From: Hydrogenophilales bacterium 16-64-46
GTDB taxonomy: Bacteria > Pseudomonadota > Gammaproteobacteria > Burkholderiales > Thiobacillaceae
Length of the DNA: 64,000 bases
Assembly (NCBI GenBank): GCA_002281775.1
Contig: NCGY01000005.1
Coordinates: 186,001 to 250,000, forward strand
Reading direction: 5' to 3'
In this document: positions 18,414 through 26,379 of the stretch, in pieces
Numbering within the stretch: the first letter of the stretch is position 1
How the letters are laid out: every line of letters starts with the position of its first letter
Notes under the pieces: model-generated
Told to the model about the DNA's origin: nothing
Databases searched by the model: none
Seen by the model: the letters and a program-made list of their open reading frames with translations, nothing else
Translations under genes and position numbers: made by a program

Positions 18414-20055
18414 GGCCACGCCGCCGGCGGATGTCGGCGATGAGGCCCAGCGTCGAAGCGTCGTGATCGCCGATCACGCGCACCGCGCTCAGCGCGGCGT
18501 GGATCGGCGGCGCGAGCTGCTTGCCCAGTTCCACGCCCCACTGGTCGAAGCTGTTGATCTGCCAGATCACGCCCTGCACGAACACCTTGTGCTCGTAGAG
18601 CGCGATCAGCATGCCCAGCGTGTGCGGATCGAGCGTCTGGTAGAGCAAGGTGTTGCTCGGCCGGTTGCCCGGGAAGACCTTGTGCGGGGCGAGCGCGCGG
18701 GCGGCTTCGCGGCGCATGCCCTGGGCGATCAGTTCGGCTTCAGCCACTGCACGTGACTTGCCTTTGAGCAGGGCCTCGGTCTGCGCGAGACAGTTGGCCA
18801 GCAGCCATTCGTGCTGGTCGGCGAGCGGTGTGGGGTTGACTGCCGCCACCATAAAGTCGGTCGGGATCAGGCGCGTGCCCTGGTGCACCAGTTCGAAGAA
18901 GGCGTGCTGACCGTTGGTGCCGGGCGCACCCCAGACGATGGGGCCGGTGTTGGTGTTCACCTGCCTGTTGGCGCGGTTGACGTTCTTGCCGTTGGACTCC
19001 ATGTCGAGCTGTTGCAGGAAGGGCACCAGCAGGCGCAGGCGCTGGTCGTAGGGGAAAATGCCGTAGGTGTCGGTGCCCCAGAAGTTGGCGTACCAGATGC
19101 CGAGCAGGCCCAGAATCACCGGCATGTTGGCGTCGAGCGGCGCTTCCCGGAAGTGGATATCCATGGCGTGCGCGCCGGCGAGCAGAGCCTGGAAATTGCC
19201 CCAGCCGATCTGCAGGGCAATCGACAGCCCGATGGCCGACCACAGTGAATAGCGGCCGCCCACCCAGTCCCAGAAGATGAACATGTTGTCGGTGTCGATG
19301 CCGAAAGCCTCGACGGCCTGGGCATTGGTCGACAGCGCGACAAAATGGCGGGAGACGGCGGCCGGCGCACGCAGGGCGGCAAGCAGCCAGGCCTTGGCCG
19401 AGTTGGCGTTGGCCAGGGTTTCCAGCGTGGTGAAGGTCTTGGACGCGACGATGAAAAGTGTCGTTTCCGGGTCGAGCGGCCTGAGCGTGGTGGCCAGATG
19501 CGCCGGGTCCAGGTTCGACACAAAATGCACCCGCACGCTTTCGAGTGCGTAATGGTCGAGCGCGGCGCACACCATGGCCGGGCCCAGATCGGAGCCGCCG
19601 ATGCCGATGTTGACCACGTCGCGTATGGGTTTGCCGGTGTGGCCCAGCCAGCTGCCGGTGTGGATGGCCTCGACGAAACGCTGCATCCGGGCCTGCACCT
19701 GGGCAATCTCGGCCCCGATATCCACGCCTTCCACGATCAGCGGCGGCTGTGGGGTCGCACGTAGCGCAGTGTGCAATACCGCGCGGTTTTCCGTGAAATT
19801 GATGCGCTGGCCGCTCAACATCGCGTCGCGCTGTTCCGCGAGGCCGGATTCGACAGCCAGTTGCGTCAGCAGATCAAGTGTCTCTGAGGTGATGCGGTTT
19901 TTCGAATAGTCGAGCAGGAGCGTACCGCAGCGCAGCGAGAGCCGGCTGAAACGCTCGGCATCTTCCCGGAAGGCTGTGCGCATATCGAAAGTCCGCATGG
20001 ATTCATGGTGGGTTTCCAGGGCTTTCCAGGCGGGGAGATGTTTGAGTGGGGTCAT
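18403..20055 (-). CDS. pgi: Glucose-6-phosphate isomerase
   Basis: 550 residues, the standard bacterial length. Recognised motifs are [49 protein letters not shown] and [13 protein letters not shown]. The enzyme interconverts glucose 6-phosphate and fructose 6-phosphate. I chose the ATG at 20055 ([13 protein letters not shown]) because the frame upstream has no similarity to the family. It ends tail-to-tail with the DUF4139 gene with an 11-bp overlap. Confidence 0.97.
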   Translation of the reverse strand: MTPLKHLPAWKALETHHESMRTFDMRTAFREDAERFSRLSLRCGTLLLDYSKNRITSETLDLLTQLAVESGLAEQRDAMLSGQRINFTENRAVLHTALRATPQPPLIVEGVDIGAEIAQVQARMQRFVEAIHTGSWLGHTGKPIRDVVNIGIGGSDLGPAMVCAALDHYALESVRVHFVSNLDPAHLATTLRPLDPETTLFIVASKTFTTLETLANANSAKAWLLAALRAPAAVSRHFVALSTNAQAVEAFGIDTDNMFIFWDWVGGRYSLWSAIGLSIALQIGWGNFQALLAGAHAMDIHFREAPLDANMPVILGLLGIWYANFWGTDTYGIFPYDQRLRLLVPFLQQLDMESNGKNVNRANRQVNTNTGPIVWGAPGTNGQHAFFELVHQGTRLIPTDFMVAAVNPTPLADQHEWLLANCLAQTEALLKGKSRAVAEAELIAQGMRREAARALAPHKVFPGNRPSNTLLYQTLDPHTLGMLIALYEHKVFVQGVIWQINSFDQWGVELGKQLAPPIHAALSAVRVIGDHDASTLGLIADIRRRRGLNT

Positions 20056-20236
20056 GGCGGGGGTATGAGAGGTTCGGGCCCGAAATGGATCCGTGGCCTT
20101 GTTGGTGACCAGGGCGCGGACAGTTGAAGGGGCGGGTCTTCGGTGGACGCGAAACTGCTTGGCCGGAAGCCTGGTCAGACGGGGCACGCGGAGCCTTGCC
20201 CATCGTCCCGCATGGGTGGCTTGCATCGCGACTGTG

Positions 20237-20275
20237 ACAAGAAAAAAAGCCGGATTCACCCGGCTTTTTTTCTTG
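20237..20275 (-). terminator. Intrinsic terminator of the SCP2-domain gene
   Basis: A 17-bp perfect inverted repeat (20237-20253 with 20259-20275) around a 5-nt loop. Its GC core is GCCGG/CCGGC and it has runs of A and T at the outer ends. It begins 11 bp beyond the stop of the SCP2-domain gene on the minus strand, and the A/T arms would work in either direction. The stretch 20056-20236 between pgi and this hairpin holds no gene that I can support. Confidence 0.9.
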
Positions 20276-20286
20276 TTGCCAGCCGC

Positions 20287-20799
20287 TTACTTGGCGGGGC
20301 AGGCCTTGTCGCCAGGAACCTTGCCCGGTAGCTTGAGGAAGGCTTCGAACGGGCCCATCACGCTCATGGCTTCCATCTTGGGGCCGGTGAACTTGAGGCG
20401 GCCGAACATCATGGCCTTCATCGGGCCGTATTCGCCGGCACCCATTTCGTTCCACTTTTCGGTGGTGGCGTGCATGGTGTAGTCGACGGCGTAGTCCATC
20501 TTGGCGTTCTGGATCGCACCGCCATATGTGCACATGGCCTTGCCATCCTTGAGCTGGATTTTCAATTCGGTCTGGGTGGCTTCGCCGCAATCGGTGCGGT
20601 ACATGTGGATGATCTTGTAGCCGCGACCCTTGTCGTTCTTGATCCATTTTTCTGCCAGACCGTTGGTCAGGTCGGCGTCCTTGTTCCAGGCGTCGCAGGC
20701 CTGGGCGGTCCACTCGACGGACATCATGGCGGGGGCGGCCTGGACTGCGCCGGCGAATGCGGTGATCAGGACTGCGGCAAGGCTTGTTGCGTATTTCAT
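20287..20799 (-). CDS. Periplasmic SCP2 sterol-binding-like domain protein
   Basis: 170 residues with a signal peptide (LAAVLITAFAGAVQAAPA) and an SCP2-like region (LKIQLKDGKAMCTYGG, then MKAMMFGRLKFTGPKMEAM). The domain binds hydrophobic ligands in other proteins; the ligand here is unknown. Four cysteines in the mature part (QACDAW, TDCGEAT, AMCTYGG, DKACPAK) could form disulfides. A strong Shine-Dalgarno sequence (aggaggag) precedes the ATG. It has its own promoter candidate and a strong terminator, so it is probably well expressed and separate from the upstream YeeE/YedE pair. Confidence 0.78.
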   Translation of the reverse strand: MKYATSLAAVLITAFAGAVQAAPAMMSVEWTAQACDAWNKDADLTNGLAEKWIKNDKGRGYKIIHMYRTDCGEATQTELKIQLKDGKAMCTYGGAIQNAKMDYAVDYTMHATTEKWNEMGAGEYGPMKAMMFGRLKFTGPKMEAMSVMGPFEAFLKLPGKVPGDKACPAK

Positions 20800-20868
20800 G
20801 GTGACTCCTCCTAGGTTGGATAGATTTACAGCTTGGTGGTATTGACGAAGAAATTTCTCCGAAGGCGC

Positions 20869-20897
20869 ACGGTAAACAGGGCGTACAGGCTTGTCAA
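20869..20897 (-). promoter_or_regulatory. Sigma-70-type promoter for the SCP2-domain gene
   Basis: On the minus strand a perfect -35 hexamer TTGACA (20892-20897) is separated by 17 bp from a weak -10 TACCGT (20869-20874). It overlaps the last codons of the upstream YeeE/YedE gene and lies about 70 bp before the SCP2 ATG. The -10 is poor, so this is a candidate only. Confidence 0.45.
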
Positions 20898-21310
20898 TGT
20901 GGCAGACGCTTTTTTACGAACCCGTACAGCCAGGTGCCGACCAGCGCGCCACCCAGTGCGGCCAGGGCCCCGATGGAGCCCATGCCGACGAGGGCGAAGA
21001 TGGGGCCGGGGCAGAGTCCGATCACACCCCAGCCCAGGCCGAAGATGAAGCCTCCCAGCACATAATTGATCCAGCCGGGTGCCTTGTTGGGAATGACGAT
21101 GGCTGCACCGTCCAGCGTCAGCAGCCGCCCATAGCGTTTGAGCAGCAATACGCCGGAGAGGCCGGTGGCGATGGCGCTCATCATGATTCCGTACATGTGG
21201 AAGGACTGGAAATAGAACATTTCCATGATGCGATACCACGAGGCTGCTTCGGATTTGATCATCACGAAGCCGAACGCCAGGCCGGCCAGCAGATAGGGCA
21301 GAAATTTCAT
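20894..21310 (-). CDS. YeeE/YedE family membrane protein, DUF6691 half (PmpB-like)
   Basis: 138 residues with four hydrophobic segments and the family cysteine motif GLGWGVIGLCPGPIFALVGMG. It matches the short, single-repeat members that pair with a second YeeE/YedE subunit. Relatives are linked to thiosulfate uptake or to sulfide-responsive operons (PmpA/PmpB). The partner gene lies 5 bp upstream, so the two probably form one transporter. Confidence 0.87.
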   Translation of the reverse strand: MKFLPYLLAGLAFGFVMIKSEAASWYRIMEMFYFQSFHMYGIMMSAIATGLSGVLLLKRYGRLLTLDGAAIVIPNKAPGWINYVLGGFIFGLGWGVIGLCPGPIFALVGMGSIGALAALGGALVGTWLYGFVKKRLPH

Positions 21311-21315
21311 GGGGC

Positions 21316-21888
21316 CTACCAGAAGATCGAGAACAGGTGCGGCGTGACCAGATGCGCGGCAGCCAGCCCACCGGCAAAAATCCCCAGCACCGCCAGCAGG
21401 GACGGCAATTGCAGGGTCGACAGGCCGGTGATCGCGTGGCCAGAGGTGCAGCCGCTGGCGTAGCGTGTGCCGAAGCCGACCAGGATGCCGCCGGCGAACA
21501 TCACGAGCACCGACAGCCAGGTGAAATCGAACAGTACGGGCGGCAGGAAGCCGCCGGCGATGGGAACGTTCCAGTTGGAAAACATGGTCAGCGCGGCAAT
21601 TGACAGGTCAATGGGCTCAGGATTGGCGAAAACAATGCCGGCAAGAAATCCGCCGGACACGGCACCCAGTGCAAACACCAGGCTCCAGCTGTGTTCACGC
21701 CAGTCGTACTGGAAGAAATCCACACCGATGGCCTTGGGCTGGGCCATGGCGCACATGTGGCGCAGATTGGAGGAAATGCCGAAGGAACGATTGCCGATCC
21801 ACAGCATGAGCGGCACCATCAGGCCGATCAGGGGACCGGAAACGTACCAGGGCCAGGGGGCGTGCAGCCAGGCAAGAACGGTGTCCAT
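21316..21888 (-). CDS. YeeE/YedE family sulfur-transport membrane protein (PmpA-like)
   Basis: 190 residues with about five membrane segments. The signature [16 protein letters not shown] carries the cysteine that in YeeE contacts thiosulfate, and a second cysteine sits in [11 protein letters not shown]. Together with the downstream half it resembles split YeeE/YedE pairs. The upstream 72 bp are AT-rich and include a TATAAA stretch on the minus strand, a plausible promoter. A role in moving reduced sulfur species is likely from family knowledge; the substrate is not shown by sequence. Confidence 0.87.
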   Translation of the reverse strand: MDTVLAWLHAPWPWYVSGPLIGLMVPLMLWIGNRSFGISSNLRHMCAMAQPKAIGVDFFQYDWREHSWSLVFALGAVSGGFLAGIVFANPEPIDLSIAALTMFSNWNVPIAGGFLPPVLFDFTWLSVLVMFAGGILVGFGTRYASGCTSGHAITGLSTLQLPSLLAVLGIFAGGLAAAHLVTPHLFSIFW

Positions 21889-21960
21889 GCGCTATCTCCG
21901 GACGATCATTGTTAACTGCTTATTTGGGCAATTTATACTACAGCAGAAAGGCTAACACTT

Positions 21961-22638
21961 TTATTGATGCGCGGTCGAGAGGCTGTGTTCGACCAGTTCG
22001 ATGCGCCGGGCGAGGCGGGCAGATTCGGCGCTGTCGCCGCGCTGACGGGCCTGTTCGGACTGAAGCTTGAGATAAGTCAGGAGCGGCTGACGCCAGCCTT
22101 GGGCGGAAGCGGCCTCGGCCGCAACAGCCAGCGTGGCCGGGGTGGCTTCCCCGCGCAGGACCAGCAGGCTGGCGTCGAGCAGGCGGGAGAGCGGGTCGGT
22201 GAGCTTGTCCAGTGCGGCCGGACGCGCTTCTGGCGTGGCGCGGACCAAGTCGCGGTGCTGCGCAGGCAGGGACGCGGAATCGAGGTTTGCCCAGTCCAGG
22301 GTGATAAAACGGTGGTAGGCCGCGTCGACCGGATCGGGCTCGGTGCGGGCCAGTTCGGCATATTCCGCGCAGGGGTCGTCGATCAGCATGGCGCGCCGCG
22401 TGGCGCAGCGCACCAGCCAGAGTCGGGCGGTTTCCGCGACCCGTCCCGCGCCACCGGTGGCCGCCACGGCTTGCTGGAAATAGCGTTCCGCCAGAACACT
22501 CTCACCGAGCAGGGCGTGCTTTTTGTAGCGTTCGATCAGATCGGCCGCGTCGGTTTTCCAGTCCGGCGGCGGCGGGCCGCCGCTGCCGCAGGCGGTGAGC
22601 AGGATCAGGGCGGCGGCAAAGGCGAATGCATTCTTCAT
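21961..22638 (-). CDS. Lipoprotein of the MCE operon
   Basis: 225 residues with a lipoprotein signal (ALILLTACGSGG; lipobox LTAC) and then an alpha-helical, Ala-rich mature part with no domain I recognise (ERYKKHALLGESVLAERYFQ, a TPR-like periodicity). It does not show the PqiC-type auxiliary lipoprotein pattern. Its ATG overlaps the stop of the MlaD-like gene by 4 bp. It is the last gene of a four-gene lipid-transport operon and is probably an outer- or inner-membrane-anchored accessory. Confidence 0.75.
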   Translation of the reverse strand: MKNAFAFAAALILLTACGSGGPPPPDWKTDAADLIERYKKHALLGESVLAERYFQQAVAATGGAGRVAETARLWLVRCATRRAMLIDDPCAEYAELARTEPDPVDAAYHRFITLDWANLDSASLPAQHRDLVRATPEARPAALDKLTDPLSRLLDASLLVLRGEATPATLAVAAEAASAQGWRQPLLTYLKLQSEQARQRGDSAESARLARRIELVEHSLSTAHQ

Positions 22639-23597
22639 GGCAGTTTCACCTCGGGGTCACGGGCGAAAGGCCATTTCTTGTTGATCTCGTTGACCAGCGC
22701 GTTGGCACGGCGCACGGCCTCGTCGATTTCGGCGCGGAGGCGCGCGATGTCCTGGGTGCCTTCCTTCACGTCGGACGAGATTTCGACCGCGTTTGCCATC
22801 AGCGCGTCGGCCTTTTTCAGACTGGACTGCGCATCGTCCAGCATGGCGCGCACCTGAATCATCGAGGCTTTGGTCTGTGCGGCCATGCCGTCCTCGGCAA
22901 AGAGCCAGGTGTCGGTCTTGGCGGCCATGCCATCCATTTTCAGCGCCAGGCCGTCGAGTCTGGTGATGAGATCGCGGGTCTTGTCGAGCGAGTCGGTCAA
23001 GGCCTGAGCCTTTTCCGGGCTGCCAAGCACGCCTTCGAGCACGCCGTATTCGCCGGTCATACGGCCGGTGACCGTCTGCACATTGGCCAGGGTAGCGACG
23101 ATCTCGCCGTCCTTGCGGGTCAGATGCTCGACGTTGGCGAGGATGGCCTTGACGCGCTCGACCAGTACCGGGATTTCCTTGCTGATGTCGGAGGTGAGCA
23201 GCAGCATAGTCGAGTTGTCCGGCAGCGGATTGGCCTTGAGGTCGGGCGAATCGACACGAATCTTGGCGCCGCCGACGATGGGCTTGTCGAGCGTGAAGGT
23301 GCTCGATTGCTTGAGCCATTTGGCGTTGCGTTCCAGTAGTTCGATGTTGATGACGATGCCGCCGTTGTCATTGAGTCCGAGCGCGCTGACGCTGCCGATC
23401 TCAATGCCGGAGAACACCAGCGGCACGCCCGGAGCCACGCCGTCTGCGGTGGCGGCGGCGAGCTTGAGGCGATAGGTGTCTTCGAAAAAGCCGCGCGCGT
23501 GCAGGAGGTAAACCAGAAAAGCCCCCAGCAGCAGCAGCGAAAACGCGACGAAAAGGCCGACCTTGAAGTGGAAGGGATTGGATTTGACTGTGTTCAT
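22635..23597 (-). CDS. MlaD/MCE-domain substrate-binding protein
   Basis: 320 residues. An N-terminal membrane anchor (VGLFVAFSLLLLGAFLVYLL) is followed by an MCE domain (YRLKLAAATADGVAPGVPL, FSGIEIGSVSALGL, LLERNAKWLKQSSTF) and a long helical C-terminal part with coiled-coil character. MCE proteins form hexameric rings or tubes that pass lipids across the periplasm. The ATG at 23597 overlaps the stop of the ATPase-like gene by 4 bp. Confidence 0.88.
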   Translation of the reverse strand: MNTVKSNPFHFKVGLFVAFSLLLLGAFLVYLLHARGFFEDTYRLKLAAATADGVAPGVPLVFSGIEIGSVSALGLNDNGGIVINIELLERNAKWLKQSSTFTLDKPIVGGAKIRVDSPDLKANPLPDNSTMLLLTSDISKEIPVLVERVKAILANVEHLTRKDGEIVATLANVQTVTGRMTGEYGVLEGVLGSPEKAQALTDSLDKTRDLITRLDGLALKMDGMAAKTDTWLFAEDGMAAQTKASMIQVRAMLDDAQSSLKKADALMANAVEISSDVKEGTQDIARLRAEIDEAVRRANALVNEINKKWPFARDPEVKLP

Positions 23598-24031
23598 TGC
23601 GGATAAAGCGCCAGGTTCCAGTCGAAGTCGTAGATTTCCCATGTCCCGTCGATTTCAGGCCGGGCAGCGAGCTGCGCGATGAACGCGGGGTAGGGCACAT
23701 CGTAAAGCATGGCACCCGGCCGGTCGATGATCAGGCGCGGACGCTTGAGCATGAGTGCGCGCGCGAGCTGGGTGACGAAGCGTTGCGCGGGGGTCATGTC
23801 CGGATCCCGCAGCGCGGCAATGTCGCCGTAGCCCAGCGCGTCGAGCATGGCGCGGGCCTGGCGGGTGGATTCGGCTGCGTCGAAATGGCGCTGGTAGAGC
23901 GGGATCAGCGCGATGTTGTCGACGGCGGTGAGGTTGGCCCGCAGGGGCAGTTCGAGCGCCACGCGCGCAACACCGTCATCCTGGGCGACCACGGCTGCGA
24001 GCAGCGCGGCACGATCAGCAAAGCGGGTCAG
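23594..24031 (-). CDS. Truncated, degenerate ABC ATPase of the MCE operon (pseudo-ATPase)
   Basis: A frame of at most 146 residues between the MlaE-like and MlaD-like genes, overlapping both. The start is uncertain: a CTG at 24031 overlaps the mlaE stop, and an internal GTG is also possible. It aligns by eye with the middle of MlaF-type ATPases: LPLRANLTAVDNIAL matches the post-Q-loop region, and PAQRFVTQLARALMLKRPRLIIDRPG matches signature plus Walker B. There is no Walker A, no LSGGQ, the Walker B glutamate reads arginine, and no H-loop histidine is visible. The frame upstream is mlaE out of frame, so the lost part is not hidden there. ATP hydrolysis is very unlikely. Confidence 0.68.
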   Translation of the reverse strand: MTRFADRAALLAAVVAQDDGVARVALELPLRANLTAVDNIALIPLYQRHFDAAESTRQARAMLDALGYGDIAALRDPDMTPAQRFVTQLARALMLKRPRLIIDRPGAMLYDVPYPAFIAQLAARPEIDGTWEIYDFDWNLALYPQ

Positions 24032-24822
24032 ATGTATTTGAGCGCCAATGACAGCACCTCGATGGCAACGATGGCAAAAAATACCCGCATCATGCCGCGC
24101 AGCACGGAGACCGGCACCATGAAGAGTTTTTTCGGCGTTTCCAGCCCGCTGACCACGGGGATCAGGGTGACGGCCAGGCCGAACAGAGCGCACTTGATGA
24201 CGAGTCCTGCGACGATGCGGAAATCGAAAATCTTGGCGACCGTCTGCGTGAAGGCATCGAAACCCGCCATCGTCAGTCCGTAAATCGACAGATAGGCGAG
24301 CAGGAGCGCCAGCAGGCCCGCCAGCGCCGCGAGCACGACGACCGATATCACGCCGCCGATCAGGCGTGGCAGGAACTCGAACTGCATCGGCGGAACCTTG
24401 CAGTGCGCCAGCGCATCCAACTCGTTGTTCACGCGCATCAGCGCCACCTCGGTATTGATGGCGCTGCCGGAACGCAACGCGATGAACAGTGCAGTGAGGA
24501 AGGGCAACAGTTCCAGCACCAGCACGCGGATGGTCATCTCGGTGGCGAATTCGGTCAGGCCGAATTCTCGCGCGGTCGAGAGGATGATGGTGATGAGCAA
24601 CCACGAAATGACCAGTGCGTAGCCGAGAAAAACATGAAGAATCTGGACGGCAGTGAAATAGACCTGTTTGATGACCACGTCGTAGGTGGCGCGATTCCAG
24701 GTCGAGCGGTCCAGCAGCAAAAGTGCAGCGCGTCCGGCGAAGGCGAAAAGTCCGTAGCCGACGCCGAACCAGCCGACGAACCGGGCACCGAGCGATTCGA
24801 TGGAAGCCGCGAGGAAATTCAT
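24028..24822 (-). CDS. MlaE-type permease of an MCE lipid transporter
   Basis: 264 residues with five to six membrane segments and the MlaE/DUF140 features (VYFTAVQILHVFLGYALVIS, the ELLPFLTALFIALRSGSAI loop with conserved RSG, FDFRIVAGLVIKCALFGLAV). It is the first gene of a four-gene minus-strand operon with ATPase-like, MCE and lipoprotein genes, all overlapping by 4 bp. It is divergent from the SH3-domain gene. Confidence 0.88.
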   Translation of the reverse strand: MNFLAASIESLGARFVGWFGVGYGLFAFAGRAALLLLDRSTWNRATYDVVIKQVYFTAVQILHVFLGYALVISWLLITIILSTAREFGLTEFATEMTIRVLVLELLPFLTALFIALRSGSAINTEVALMRVNNELDALAHCKVPPMQFEFLPRLIGGVISVVVLAALAGLLALLLAYLSIYGLTMAGFDAFTQTVAKIFDFRIVAGLVIKCALFGLAVTLIPVVSGLETPKKLFMVPVSVLRGMMRVFFAIVAIEVLSLALKYI

Positions 24823-24904
24823 CGCGGCATCTTAACGCCATCCGCGAGGCTTGCGCCATCGAGGCGCAGCCCCTAGAGTTTTGCAACCATACGAGGTGAC
24901 GTCC

Positions 24905-25438
24905 ATGAAAAAACCTGTCCTGTCAGCCAGCGTGCTGGCGCTCTTCCTGCTCGCTGGCGCAGCCACAGCCGCCTCGCCCGGCACGGTCCTGCGCAACGAA
25001 AAGCTCTATTCCCAGCCGAGTGCGAGCGCGGCGGCTGCGGCCAGCGTGAACAAGGGCGCAGCCGTCACGGTACTGACCAAGCAGGGCGGCTGGCTCAAGG
25101 TGACTGCCGGCAGGACGACTGGCTGGATCCGGCTGCTGTCCGTGCGCGTCGGCGGCGGCGGACTGGCGAGCGTGGGCGTCGGCGACGTGCTGGGCGCAGC
25201 AACCACCCGTTCCGACCCCAGCAAGGTCGTGGCCGTGGCCGGCCTGCGGGGGCTCAGCGACGAAGATCTGAAGGGTGCCAAGTTCAACGCCGAGGAACTG
25301 GCGCGGCTCGACAGTGTGGCGGTCACCCCTGCCCTGGCCAAAACGTTTGCGGCACAGGGCGGACTCGCGAGTGCGCAGGTGAAACGCCTGCCCAAGCCTC
25401 AGGCGGACGAGCCCGCCTCGTCGTGGGGGGACAACTGA
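24905..25438 (+). CDS. Exported bacterial SH3-domain protein
   Basis: 177 residues with a signal peptide (LSASVLALFLLAGAATAAS) and one SH3b domain (LRNEKLYSQPSASAAAAASV, VLTKQGGWLKVTAGRTTGWI). SH3b domains bind peptidoglycan or peptides. The C-terminal 90 residues have no recognised domain. Its stop overlaps the ATG of the M48 protease gene, and the two products are probably functionally linked in the periplasm. Confidence 0.85.
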   Translation: MKKPVLSASVLALFLLAGAATAASPGTVLRNEKLYSQPSASAAAAASVNKGAAVTVLTKQGGWLKVTAGRTTGWIRLLSVRVGGGGLASVGVGDVLGAATTRSDPSKVVAVAGLRGLSDEDLKGAKFNAEELARLDSVAVTPALAKTFAAQGGLASAQVKRLPKPQADEPASSWGDN

Positions 25439-26379
25439 TGAAAGCGACTGCTCCCCTGCTGGCCCTGCTTCTGGCGGCGGCGACCCTGCCCGCGCAGGCT
25501 TTCGATCTGGGCAAGCTGCTGGAAGAACGCCTCAATCAGGAACTGGAAAAGCGCGACAAGTCCAAACAGCCGCAGCCCGCACCGGCCCAGCCCGCCCCCG
25601 CGGGTGCGCAAAGCGCCGCCGCGAGCCCGCCGCCAGCCAAGCAGAAGGTCGACGCTGCCCAGCTTGGCTTTGCCCTGTTCGGCGACTACTCGCTGGAAGA
25701 GGAGAGCCGCATCGGCCGCCAGATCGCCGGCAACCTGCTGGGGGCGGCGAAACTGGTGCCCGACCGGGCACTCCAGAGCTACGTCAACCAGGTCGGTGAG
25801 TGGGTGGCGCTGCACAGTGGCCGCCCAGAAATCACCTGGCGCTTCGGCGTGCTCGAATCGGACGCGATCAACGCCTTCGCCGCGCCTGGTGGCTACATTT
25901 TTGTGACCAAGGGCCTGTATCGCCTGCTCAATAACGAGGCGGAACTGGCCGGGGTGCTGGGCCACGAAATCGCCCACGTCACGGAGAAGCACCACCTGAA
26001 GGTGCTGAAACAATCCAGCCTGATCGGCGCGCTGGGCCAGGTGGCAAGCAGCAAGGCGAAGGACAGCGATCCGGCGATCCAGAATCTGATCGGCAACGGG
26101 GCCGAGATCATGGCGCGCGGTCTCGACAAGGACGCCGAGTTCGAGGCCGACCGTGTCGGCATGGTGTACGCGGCGCGCGCGGGCTACGACCCCTGGGGAC
26201 TGCCGAACGTGCTTCAGGATATGGCGGCCCTGCCGGCCAAGGACAGTCGCACCAGCCTGCTCTACAAGACCCATCCCCACCCGGCAGACCGTCTCTCGGC
26301 CCTGGGCGACGCCGTGGGCGGCCGCATGGATACCGTGCGCGGCAAGGAATTGCCCAACCGCTTCTATCGCCTGCCGTGA
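25438..26379 (+). CDS. Exported M48 family zinc metalloprotease
   Basis: 313 residues. A signal peptide (LLALLLAAATLPAQAF) is followed by a Lys/Pro/Ala-rich linker, then a peptidase M48 domain with the zinc site LGHEIAHVTEKHHLK and the third ligand region EFEADRVGMVYAARAGYDP. It resembles periplasmic BepA/LoiP-type proteases that act on envelope proteins. The next gene starts with a GTG overlapping its stop. Confidence 0.9.
   Translation: MKATAPLLALLLAAATLPAQAFDLGKLLEERLNQELEKRDKSKQPQPAPAQPAPAGAQSAAASPPPAKQKVDAAQLGFALFGDYSLEEESRIGRQIAGNLLGAAKLVPDRALQSYVNQVGEWVALHSGRPEITWRFGVLESDAINAFAAPGGYIFVTKGLYRLLNNEAELAGVLGHEIAHVTEKHHLKVLKQSSLIGALGQVASSKAKDSDPAIQNLIGNGAEIMARGLDKDAEFEADRVGMVYAARAGYDPWGLPNVLQDMAALPAKDSRTSLLYKTHPHPADRLSALGDAVGGRMDTVRGKELPNRFYRLP

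Noticed and set aside
24032-24886. Possible N-terminal half of the MCE ATPase in the same frame as the truncated protein
   Set aside because: The frame is open but reads the intact mlaE gene out of frame and is Arg/His-rich with no Walker A or ATPase features.
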